From NCBI GenBank assembly GCA_028291445.1, contig JAQGIA010000078.1, positions 1 through 5,342 of the forward strand: a DNA stretch of 5,342 bases. The letters run 5' to 3'. Under the pieces are notes generated by a model. That model was not told the DNA's origin. It saw only the letters and a list, made by a program, of their open reading frames with translations, and searched no databases. This stretch comes from Belnapia sp. Lineage in GTDB: Bacteria > Pseudomonadota > Alphaproteobacteria > Acetobacterales > Acetobacteraceae. A program made the position numbers and the translations under genes. The stretch's first letter is position 1. Every line of letters starts with the position of its first letter. Shown in pieces: positions 1 to 5,102 of this stretch.

Positions 1-711
1 GATGGCTACACGCTGCTCGCCGGCGCCGACAGCCTCTCGATCAACCGCACCCTGTTTCCCGGCCTCGGCTTCGATCCGGTCGAGGCCTTCGCCCCGGTCG
101 CCCGCGCCGTGCGCGTGCCGCAGATCATGGTCGTGCGCAGCGACAGCGGCGCCCAGTCGCTGAACGACTTCCTCGATGCCACGCGCCGTGGCCCGGTCGC
201 CGTCGGCACCCCCGGCAACGGCAGCCTGGCGCATCTGCTGGGCGAGCAGATCCAGGCCGCGGCGGAGGTCCGCTGGACCCATGTCCCCTATCGCGGCGGC
301 GCGCTGGCGGTGAACGACCTGCTGGGCGGTAGCCTGCAGGGCGTGCTGATCAACATCGGCGCGGTCACCGAGCATGTCCGCGCCGGCCGGATGCGCGGGT
401 TGTTCGTCTCCTCCGCTACGCGGACCCAGGGCCTGCCGGAGGTGCCGACCCTGGCGGAGGCGGGGATGTCCGGCGCCGAGGCGGTCGGCTGGCACGGCAT
501 CGTCGCGCCGCGCGGCACCGATCCGGCCATAATCGCCCGGCTGAACGCCGCCATCGGCACGGTGCTGGCGCGGCCGGAGGTGGCCGCCCGCCTGGCCGGC
601 CTGGGCCTCGAGCCGGTGCAGGAATCGCCTGAGGCGCTGGCGACGCTGATCCGCGCCGATGCCGAACGTTGGGCCGTCACCATCCGCAGGGCCCGCATCC
701 AGCCGGACTAG
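1..711 (+). CDS. Tripartite tricarboxylate transporter substrate-binding protein (Bug/TctC family), 5' partial
   Basis: This is the C-terminal 236 residues of a Bug/TctC extracytoplasmic solute receptor. Family members bind small carboxylates or related ligands in the periplasm, often handing them to a TctAB permease. The frame is open from base 1 to the TAG at 709-711. Family landmarks in order (fragment numbering) are DGYTLL at 1-6, the FAPVARA segment at 30-36, TPGNGSLAHLLGE at 70-82 (the usual ligand-loop region), VPYRGGALAVNDLLGG at 95-110, GLPEVPTLAEAG at 144-155 and the closing helix region LNAAIGTVLARPEVAARL at 181-198. Full-length precursors are about 320-330 residues, so roughly 90 residues, including the signal peptide, lie before the window. 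The ligand cannot be read from sequence: Bug paralogues are numerous and many are orphans without adjacent permease genes, and none is visible downstream here. The family call is secure; the substrate is unknown. Confidence 0.93.
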   Translation, partial: DGYTLLAGADSLSINRTLFPGLGFDPVEAFAPVARAVRVPQIMVVRSDSGAQSLNDFLDATRRGPVAVGTPGNGSLAHLLGEQIQAAAEVRWTHVPYRGGALAVNDLLGGSLQGVLINIGAVTEHVRAGRMRGLFVSSATRTQGLPEVPTLAEAGMSGAEAVGWHGIVAPRGTDPAIIARLNAAIGTVLARPEVAARLAGLGLEPVQESPEALATLIRADAERWAVTIRRARIQPD

Positions 712-784
712 GCGCCAGCCAGCCGGGGAGACCGACGGAACCGGGCCGGCACCGAAGCTGCCCATGCGTGGCGATGCGCGAAGT

Positions 785-844
785 TCCGTTCTCGACGCTT
801 CGGAACGGATGGCGCGACGCTCCGCAGCCATCCTTTGGTCGAAG
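785..844. other. Overlapping hairpin cluster, possible terminator of the Bug transcript
   Basis: Three dyads share this segment. TCCGTTC (785-791) pairs with GAACGGA (803-809) around an 11-base loop. GGATGGC (807-813) pairs with GCCATCC (827-833), extended inward by GCG/CGC across a bulged A at 826. CTTCG (798-802) pairs with CGAAG (840-844), enclosing the second stem. The first stem and the second overlap at 807-809, so they are alternatives. The GGATGGC stem is followed by only three T residues (834-836), so it is a weak candidate for intrinsic termination of the upstream Bug gene, 96 bases past its stop. A dispersed intergenic repeat is the other reading. Confidence 0.35.
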
Positions 845-924
845 CCACCACCGATACCGGGCGGCGTAACCCGCACCGTCGCCCGCGGGATGCCGGGCCT
901 GCGCGCCCCGGCGCGGCGCCGGAA

Positions 925-998
925 GGCGATATCCGCCTGCCGGCGATACGGATGCCGCCGACGAACCGGCCGCGTTCCGTCGGGTGGCGGATATCGCC
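925..998. repeat. 13-base perfect inverted repeat with nested hairpins
   Basis: GGCGATATCCGCC (925-937) is repeated as its exact reverse complement GGCGGATATCGCC (986-998). The enclosed 48 bases contain two further hairpins. One is CGGC/GCCG (941-944 with 954-957). The other is CCGACG plus AAC (958-966) pairing with GTT plus CGTCGG (974-983), with a bulged C at 977 and a 7-base loop. Together they would make a three-way junction if transcribed. The function is unknown: it could be a structured RNA, a paired operator or a repeat element. It lies upstream of the predicted MATE promoter, so it would be outside that transcript. Confidence 0.45.
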
Positions 999-1068
999 GA
1001 TCCATCCATCGCAGCCCCCGGAATGCACGCTACGCCGGGCAACCCGCGTCGCTGCGTCCGAGGCCGGT

Positions 1069-1097
1069 TTGCCGCTGGCCTGCCGCTCGGCTAGAAT
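1069..1097 (+). promoter_or_regulatory. Sigma70-like promoter, probably for the MATE gene
   Basis: A -35 hexamer TTGCCG (1069-1074; 4 of 6 to TTGACA) and a -10 hexamer TAGAAT (1092-1097; 5 of 6 to TATAAT) are separated by exactly 17 bases. The -10 is unusually AT-rich for this region. Transcription would begin near 1104, giving a leader of about 170 bases before the MATE start at 1278. This rests on motif and spacing only; there is no transcript evidence. Confidence 0.45.
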
Positions 1098-1235
1098 TCC
1101 ATCTGCGGCCGGTCGATGCCGACACCGCCAGCCGCCGCGCCCGGCCGATCGGGCGGCCCAACCCCCAAGCAGCCCCGCCCGACCGGCCCGGTCACGCCGG
1201 TGCCATTCCGCCAGGCGCGGGAACCCTATGCCGCC

Positions 1236-1257
1236 GGTCCTCCGTTAGGGAGGATCC
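1236..1257 (+). promoter_or_regulatory. Hairpin sequestering the AGGGAGGA ribosome-binding sequence upstream of MATE
   Basis: GGTCCTCC (1236-1243) pairs with GGAGGATCC (1249-1257) around the loop GTTAG, giving 8 base pairs with one bulged T (1255). The 3' arm contains the only strong Shine-Dalgarno match in the leader, AGGGAGGA (1247-1254). The spacing to the preferred TTG start at 1278 is about 23 bases, longer than usual, so either the start assignment or the role of this sequence is uncertain. There is no T-tract after the stem, which argues against it being a terminator. Confidence 0.35.
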
Positions 1258-1277
1258 TTCACCGAGCTGGAACCCCC

Positions 1278-2672
1278 TTGGCCAACGCCACAGACCTCAA
1301 TGCCCGCTTCCTGACCGGCTCGACCATGCGTCATGTCGCCGTCATGGCCAGCACCGGCGCGATCGGGCTGGTCGCCGTCTTCGCGGTGGATCTGCTGAAC
1401 CTGCTCTACATCTCGATGCTCGGGCACCAGCCGGTCGCCGCCGCGGTGGGCTTCGCCGGTACGGTCGGCTTCTTCCAGGTCTCCCTGGCGATCGGGCTGA
1501 CCATCGGCGTGAGCGCCGCCGTTTCCACCCGCATCGGCGCCGGGAAGGTGCAGGAGGCCCGCCGGCTGGCCACCGCCGGGCTGGTGCTGATCATCCTCGC
1601 CACCTCGCTGGTCGCGCTGGCGACGGTCCTGGCGCTCGACCCCATCCTGGGGCTGCTGGGGGCCGCGGGCGAGACGCGCAGCCTGGCGGCGAGCTTCCTG
1701 GCGCTGACCGCCGTCTCGGTGCCCTTCCTCGCCGCGGGCATGTGCTTCGCCGCCCTGCTGCGCTCGGTCGGCGATGCCCGCCGTTCGATGAACGTGACGC
1801 TGGCCGCCGCCTTCGCCACGGCGGTGCTGGACCCGCTGCTGATCTTCGGCCTGGGCCTCGACCTGACCGGGGCGGCGATCAGCACGGTGCTCTCCCGGAT
1901 CTTCCTCGCCTTCGTCGGCTGGCATGGGGTGACGCGCCGCCACGCCATGCTCGGCCGCTTCGAGCTGGCGGGCTTCGCGGCGGATACCCGCGCCATGCTG
2001 GCGGTGTCCGGCCCCGCGGTGCTGTCCAACCTCGCCACGCCGGTGGCTGCCGCCTATGTCACCGGCAGCATGGCGCTGTTCGGCCCGGCCGCCGTCGCCG
2101 GCCAGGCGACCATCGACCGCATCACGCCCGTCGCCTTCGGGCTGGTCTATGCGCTGACCGGCGCGGTCGGTCCCATCGTCGCGCAGAATGCCGGCGCGGG
2201 GCGGTTCGACCGGGTCCGCAGCGCGGTGCGCGACAGCATGGTCTTCACCCTGCTCGCGGTATTGGGGGCCTGGGCCCTGCTGTGGCTGGTCCAGGACCTG
2301 CTGGTGATCGCCTTCTCCGCGCGTGATGCGACCGCCGATATCCTGCGGCTGTTCTGCACCTGGACCGCCGGCAGCTTCGTCTTCGTCGGCGCGCTCTATG
2401 TCTCCAACGCCGTCTTCAACAACCTCGGCCGGCCGCTGCTCTCGACCGCCTTCAACTGGAGCCGCGCCACGCTGGGCACGATCCCGCTGGTCATGCTCGG
2501 CATCGCCCATGGGCCGGCCGGGGTGATGCTGGGGCAGGCCGTCGGCTCGATCGTGTTCGGCGCCGCGGCGACCTGGGTCGCCTTCGGCATCGCCGGCCGG
2601 CTGGAAGCGCGGGCCAGGAAACCCGGCCGTACCGGGATGCAAGACGCTGTCGGGACCAGCGGATTGTCGTAG
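1278..2672 (+). CDS. MATE family efflux transporter
   Basis: An inner-membrane multidrug and toxin extrusion antiporter that expels organic cations or drugs in exchange for Na+ or H+. From TTG 1278 it is 464 residues, the normal family length, with about twelve hydrophobic segments in two homologous halves. First-half landmarks are FLTGSTMRHV at 11-20, the acidic residue D38 in the first helix, RIGAGKVQEAR at 85-95, LLRSVGDAR at 160-168 and LDPLLIFG at 184-191. Second-half counterparts are GPIVAQNAGAGRFDRVR near residue 298 and NNLGRPLLSTAFNWSRA near 381. The family is clear; the substrate and coupling ion are not. The frame is open back to ATG 1116, but the extra 54 residues are Pro/Gly/Arg-rich with no ribosome-binding site and extend beyond the usual MATE N-terminus. 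TTG 1278 places the start a few residues before the conserved RFLTGST segment; ATG 1326 would cut into it. A sigma70-like promoter and a hairpin lie upstream. The gene stands alone. Confidence 0.9.
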   Translation: MANATDLNARFLTGSTMRHVAVMASTGAIGLVAVFAVDLLNLLYISMLGHQPVAAAVGFAGTVGFFQVSLAIGLTIGVSAAVSTRIGAGKVQEARRLATAGLVLIILATSLVALATVLALDPILGLLGAAGETRSLAASFLALTAVSVPFLAAGMCFAALLRSVGDARRSMNVTLAAAFATAVLDPLLIFGLGLDLTGAAISTVLSRIFLAFVGWHGVTRRHAMLGRFELAGFAADTRAMLAVSGPAVLSNLATPVAAAYVTGSMALFGPAAVAGQATIDRITPVAFGLVYALTGAVGPIVAQNAGAGRFDRVRSAVRDSMVFTLLAVLGAWALLWLVQDLLVIAFSARDATADILRLFCTWTAGSFVFVGALYVSNAVFNNLGRPLLSTAFNWSRATLGTIPLVMLGIAHGPAGVMLGQAVGSIVFGAAATWVAFGIAGRLEARARKPGRTGMQDAVGTSGLS

Positions 2673-2812
2673 GCGCGGCGCCGCCCGCACGGCTTCGGCG
2701 CAGCATCCTTGACGGCGAGGCTGTCGCGGTAGCCGCCTGACGGCAGCACCCGTGCCGGCTTGCATCCAGCGCATCCCGGCGCCAGTAGCAACAACGTCGC
2801 GGTGGTTTCCTC

Positions 2813-2950
2813 CGCCCTGGTGGCGATCCCCCACCGTGCCACCAACCGACCCGGAGGCTGCTTGTAGCCATGGGGCAGCCTGGATAGGCTTCCGGCCGAC
2901 GCCACCCGCGACCCGTTGCCCTGGGGCCGCGCCCTGGTGATCCCACACCG
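2813..2950 (+). repeat. Imperfect direct repeat in the MATE-hydrolase gap
   Basis: A 24-base unit at 2813-2836 recurs as a 21-base unit at 2930-2950, 117 bases further on. Both begin CGCCCTGGTG; the first copy then has three extra bases (GCG), after which both read ATCCC, one differing base, then CACCG. The second copy ends where the ribosome-binding site of the serine hydrolase begins. Otherwise the 292-base gap (2673-2964) shows no gene, only a 10-base palindrome GCGGCGCCGC at 2675-2684 just after the MATE stop and no T-tract terminator. The repeat may be chance at this base composition, or a pair of binding sites. Confidence 0.4.
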
Positions 2951-2957
2951 GAGGAAG
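2950..2957 (+). promoter_or_regulatory. Ribosome-binding site of the serine hydrolase
   Basis: GGAGGAAG at 2950-2957 stands 7 bases before the ATG at 2965. It is a near-perfect match to the anti-Shine-Dalgarno sequence at ideal spacing and settles this start. Confidence 0.8.
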
Positions 2958-2964
2958 CAGACCC

Positions 2965-4089
2965 ATGGCCTTCCCGCTGCCTGAATCCAATCCCGAGGCG
3001 CTCGGCCTCGATCCCCGCCCGCTCGACCGGCTATGCGCGATCATCGAGCGGCATATCGCCGAGGGCCATCACCCCGGCGCCCAGCTCGCCATCGCCCGGC
3101 ACGGCAAGCTGGCGCTGAACCGCCACTTCGGCGAGGCGGTGCTCGGCACCCCGACCACCGCCGGGCATCTCTTCCTGATGTATTCCAATACCAAGGTGGT
3201 CACTGCCGCCGCGGTCTGGATGCTGGTCGAGGACGGGCTGCTGCGCTTCAACGACCCGATCGCCCAGCACATCCCGGAATTCGCCGCCAACGGAAAAGCC
3301 GGCATCACCGTGCTGCAATTGCTGACCCACCAGGCCGGCTTCCCCGGCGCCGTGGTGCCGGAGGCCTGCTGGACGGATCATGCGCTGCTGCGCCGGACCG
3401 TCAGCGACTTCACCCTGGAATGGACCCCCGGCAGCCGGGTGCAGTACCACCCCGCCGCCGCCCATTGGGTCGCCGCCGCCCTTATCGAGGCGCTCACCGG
3501 GCAGGATTTCCGCGCCTTCATCAAGGCCCGCGTCATCGCCCCGCTCGGCCTCGCGGAGGATATCGTCATCGGCATGCCGGAGGCGCAACAGGGCAGGGCG
3601 GCCGCCATCTACGACGCGCCGGCCGATGGCGCCTTCGCCCCGCGCCTGCCGGAGAGCAGCCCGGCCGGCCGCGCCGCAGGCATCCCCGGCGGCGGCGGCT
3701 ATGGCAGCGCCCGCGGCATGGCGGCCTTCTACCAGATGCTCGCCCAGGGCGGCGTGCTGGGCGGTACCCGCGTGCTGTCGCCCCGCACCATCGAATTCGT
3801 CACCCGCGACTTCACCGGGGAGCGCATCGACGACTACATGGGTCTGCCCATGCACCGCGGCATCGGCCCGCATTCGCGCGGCGAGGGGCCGGTCGCCCGC
3901 GGCCTCGGCACCATCGCCCATCCGCGCACCTTCGGCCATGGCGGCGTCGGCTCGTCCTATTGCTGGGCGGACCCGACCAGCGGCGTGTCCTTCGCCTTCT
4001 TTTCCAACTGCCGGCAGACCGAAATCTTCCACAACCACCGCATGGACGTGCTCAGCAGCCTGGCGCATGCCGCCATCCTGCCGGGTTGA
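2965..4089 (+). CDS. Serine hydrolase of the beta-lactamase family (PF00144-type, esterase/class C-like fold)
   Basis: A 374-residue protein of the serine beta-lactamase/penicillin-binding-protein-like superfamily, the group containing EstB-type esterases, D-aminopeptidases and many uncharacterised hydrolases. The catalytic set is intact. SNTK at 74-77 is the SxxK motif with nucleophile S74 and base K77. Y161 in YHP (161-163) is the tyrosine motif. HGG at 325-327 replaces the KTG box, as in the esterase-like branch. LLTHQAGF at 119-126 is the conserved LLTHxSG-type segment, and NDPIAQHIPEF (96-106) matches the family's 'xDPhxxhhPxF' stretch. There is no signal peptide or lipobox, so the enzyme is predicted to be cytoplasmic, which argues against a role as a secreted beta-lactamase. 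The substrate cannot be deduced; an ester or amide hydrolase is the safe description. It has its own strong ribosome-binding site and sits convergent to the minus-strand operon. The start is well supported; ATG 2965 is preceded by no plausible in-frame alternative. Confidence 0.9.
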   Translation: MAFPLPESNPEALGLDPRPLDRLCAIIERHIAEGHHPGAQLAIARHGKLALNRHFGEAVLGTPTTAGHLFLMYSNTKVVTAAAVWMLVEDGLLRFNDPIAQHIPEFAANGKAGITVLQLLTHQAGFPGAVVPEACWTDHALLRRTVSDFTLEWTPGSRVQYHPAAAHWVAAALIEALTGQDFRAFIKARVIAPLGLAEDIVIGMPEAQQGRAAAIYDAPADGAFAPRLPESSPAGRAAGIPGGGGYGSARGMAAFYQMLAQGGVLGGTRVLSPRTIEFVTRDFTGERIDDYMGLPMHRGIGPHSRGEGPVARGLGTIAHPRTFGHGGVGSSYCWADPTSGVSFAFFSNCRQTEIFHNHRMDVLSSLAHAAILPG

Positions 4090-4100
4090 GGGCACGGCAC

Positions 4101-4133
4101 AAAAAAAGGGCGGCGGCCGCCTGGCCACCGCCC
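4101..4133 (-). terminator. Rho-independent terminator of the holin/DUF883 operon
   Basis: GGGCGGCGGCC (4108-4118) pairs with GGCCACCGCCC (4123-4133) in an 11-base stem with one C-A mismatch and a 4-base loop. Seven A residues (4101-4107) lie on its left, so a minus-strand transcript reads stem-loop then U7: a textbook intrinsic terminator, 20 bases past the holin-like stop codon. Read on the plus strand, the stem is followed only by CATTTCC, so it would serve the convergent hydrolase transcript weakly if at all. Confidence 0.88.
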
Positions 4134-4152
4134 CATTTCCTGTGTCGATCCG

Positions 4153-4587
4153 TCAGCGCTTGGCGATGAAGCCGACCACCGCCGCCGTCAACGCCGCGCC
4201 GATCAGCCCCTGCTTGACCGAACGGCTGCGCAGCAGCGGCGTCAGCATCATGGCGCGGGATGCGGTATCGCCCACCTGGCGCAGCGCATCGTCGCGCACC
4301 CGCTGCGCCTCGACCTGGATCGGATCCACCGCATGGCGCGCGGCCAGCCAACCGAGCACCCCGGCGACCACAAGGTCGAATGCCGCCAGGATCAACGCGG
4401 CGACGATGCCGCCCTGGTCACGCGCCAGCCAGATCATCGCCGCGACATGCAGCATCACCAGCAGAAACACCCCGAACAGCGCTGCCGCCGCGCCGAGCGC
4501 CGCCTGTATGGCGGCGCCACGCCCAGTCCGCTTCCACCGCAGCGTCTCGGCTTGTGCTGCGAGCCGCAGCAGGCTGATCAGGCGCAT
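4153..4587 (-). CDS. Small membrane protein, phage holin family (holin-X-like)
   Basis: A 144-residue protein with three hydrophobic segments: about 25-54, 59-83 and a short one at 127-142 ending in the AKR tail. A basic N-terminus (residues 8-23) precedes the first. This shape and its partner gene match the 'putative Actinobacterial holin-X' type proteins commonly annotated as phage holin family. In proteobacteria these are chromosomal envelope proteins next to DUF883 genes, and despite the name there is no lysis module here. The region between helices 2 and 3 (84-125) is charged ([16 protein letters not shown]) and probably cytosolic. It starts 6 bases after the DUF883 stop codon with no clear ribosome-binding site (AAGCCGCC precedes the ATG), so translational coupling is likely. 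The strong terminator immediately follows, making it the last gene. The family name is moderately sure and the exact role unknown. Confidence 0.75.
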   Translation of the reverse strand: MRLISLLRLAAQAETLRWKRTGRGAAIQAALGAAAALFGVFLLVMLHVAAMIWLARDQGGIVAALILAAFDLVVAGVLGWLAARHAVDPIQVEAQRVRDDALRQVGDTASRAMMLTPLLRSRSVKQGLIGAALTAAVVGFIAKR

Positions 4588-4593
4588 GGCGGC

Positions 4594-4941
4594 TTAGTGC
4601 CGGTCGCGCGGATAGACGTAGGTATTGCCGCCCATCAGCCGGCCGATCAGGTAGCCGCCCAGCGCGGCGATGCCGATCGCCACCAGGGGCCGGTCGCGGA
4701 CGGTGTCGGATAGCGCATCGGCCCGCTCCTCGACCGCATCGCGGGCGCGGACCGCATAGCCCTGCACCTGGTCGGCGGCTTCGGCCAGCGCCGGCGTCAC
4801 CCGCTCCTGCATCAGCCGCTCGACCTGGGCGCGCAGCTTCGCCAATTCCTCGTTGGCATCCGTCGCCACCCGGTCGGTCGAGGCCGCGGCCTGATCCTTC
4901 AGCTTGCGGGCGTCGTTGGAAAAGTCGTTGGCTGCGCTCAT
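4594..4941 (-). CDS. ElaB/YqjD/DUF883-family tail-anchored membrane protein
   Basis: A 115-residue protein. Residues 8-80 are a charged, Ala/Glu/Arg-rich, helical coiled-coil-like domain (for example [19 protein letters not shown], 30-48). Then [20 protein letters not shown] (81-100) forms the signature C-terminal membrane anchor, continuing RLMGG, with a glycine zipper G96-x3-G100-x3-G104, and a 10-residue polar tail [10 protein letters not shown]. In E. coli the relatives ElaB and YqjD are inner-membrane proteins made in stationary phase under RpoS, with YqjD binding ribosomes; whether that holds here is inference. The ATG at 4941 is chosen because AAGGAG (minus strand, 4954-4949) precedes it by 7 bases. 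The frame remains open 43 codons further upstream, but that stretch covers the promoter. It is the first gene of a two-gene operon with the holin-like protein, under a GGAAC-N17-CGTT promoter. Confidence 0.85.
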   Translation of the reverse strand: MSAANDFSNDARKLKDQAAASTDRVATDANEELAKLRAQVERLMQERVTPALAEAADQVQGYAVRARDAVEERADALSDTVRDRPLVAIGIAALGGYLIGRLMGGNTYVYPRDRH

Positions 4942-4976
4942 CGTATCGCTCCTTGGATCGGTGGAAACCCGGCGCT

Positions 4977-5002
4977 GGAACGCGGCCTGTCCCGCGATGG
5001 TT
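4977..5002 (+). promoter_or_regulatory. Opposing EcfG-like promoter toward the ABC gene
   Basis: GGAAC (4977-4981), 17 bases and GGTT (4999-5002) form a second, one-mismatch version of the same consensus on the plus strand. It exists because the site is an inverted repeat: GGAAC, 18 bases, GTTCC (4977-5004). It would start near 5009 and give a leader of about 90 bases to the ABC ATPase at 5103. The mismatch is at the less conserved C of CGTT, so activity is possible but unproven. Confidence 0.3.
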
Positions 5003-5004
5003 CC
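4979..5004 (-). promoter_or_regulatory. EcfG-type general stress response promoter of the DUF883 operon
   Basis: On the minus strand GGAAC (5004-5000) is followed by 17 bases and CGTT (4982-4979). This exactly matches the alphaproteobacterial EcfG/SigT/RpoE2 consensus GGAAC-N16/17-CGTT. The start point would be near 4972, leaving a leader of about 30 bases to the ATG at 4941 with a proper ribosome-binding site in it. The downstream genes fit: DUF883 relatives in E. coli are RpoS-controlled, and EcfG plays the general-stress role in alphaproteobacteria. This is motif and position evidence only. Confidence 0.65.
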
Positions 5005-5082
5005 ACGTCCGGCCGCAACGAATCCGGTTGCCCATCGTACCGGATGCGAGCCGCGTTGACACCCGCGCATCGGGCGCCGAAG

Positions 5083-5094
5083 CCTGCGCGCAGG
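5083..5094. repeat. 12-base palindrome overlapping the ABC ribosome-binding site
   Basis: CCTGCGCGCAGG is a perfect 12-base palindrome. Its right end overlaps the AGGAG (5092-5096) used by the ABC ATPase gene. It could be an operator half-site pair or fold weakly in RNA (4-base stem, CGCG loop), but GC-rich DNA yields such palindromes by chance. Confidence 0.3.
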
Positions 5095-5102
5095 AGAGCC
5101 CG

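Larger units (their letters stand above)
712..1277. other. Long non-coding gap between Bug and MATE genes
   Basis: These 566 bases hold no convincing gene. Reading frames through it are open on both strands, but this is expected at this GC content, and their translations are Arg/Pro/Ala-rich without recognisable domains. What it does hold is a cluster of dyads at 785-844, a 13-base perfect inverted repeat enclosing smaller hairpins at 925-998, a sigma70-like promoter at 1069-1097 and a hairpin covering a ribosome-binding sequence at 1236-1257. These are listed separately. The first dyad cluster may end the Bug transcript, and the rest probably belongs to the MATE leader. Confidence 0.6.

Noticed and set aside
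1220..1246. GGAAC-N18-CGTT upstream of MATE as a second EcfG promoter
   Set aside because: The spacer is 18 bases and the EcfG consensus needs 16-17. It also overlaps the ribosome-binding hairpin, and a better sigma70-like promoter lies at 1069-1097.
659..2326. A 555-codon plus-strand frame overlapping the MATE gene
   Set aside because: Its translation is Arg/Pro/Gly-rich shadow sequence, out of frame with a clear MATE transporter. It is typical of high-GC DNA.
2862..2890. TTGTAG-N17-TAGGCT as the promoter of the serine hydrolase
   Set aside because: Only 3 of 6 matches in each hexamer; too weak to list without transcript data.
1245..3044. A 599-codon minus-strand frame antisense to MATE and the gap
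   Set aside because: Gln/Gly/Arg/Asp-rich antisense shadow with no domain; the sense strand encodes a recognisable transporter.
2965..4089. Serine hydrolase as an antibiotic-resistance beta-lactamase
   Set aside because: It has no signal peptide and carries the esterase-like HGG box instead of KTG. Family membership alone does not imply beta-lactam hydrolysis.
3031..4169. Long frames on both strands across the serine hydrolase gene
   Set aside because: They overlap a protein with intact catalytic motifs and a perfect ribosome-binding site. Their own translations are compositionally biased and have no motifs.
4153..4587. Holin-like gene as evidence of a prophage
   Set aside because: No endolysin, structural or integrase genes are near. 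The pairing with DUF883 under a stress-type promoter marks a chromosomal envelope operon.
3380..4597. A 405-codon plus-strand frame spanning the hydrolase end, the terminator and the holin-like gene
   Set aside because: Ser/Ala/Pro/Arg-rich shadow that runs straight through a strong terminator and antisense to a membrane protein gene.
5056..5084. TTGACA at 5056-5061 as the promoter of the ABC gene
   Set aside because: At 17-base spacing the -10 would be GAAGCC, which does not resemble TATAAT, and transcription would start on top of the ribosome-binding site.
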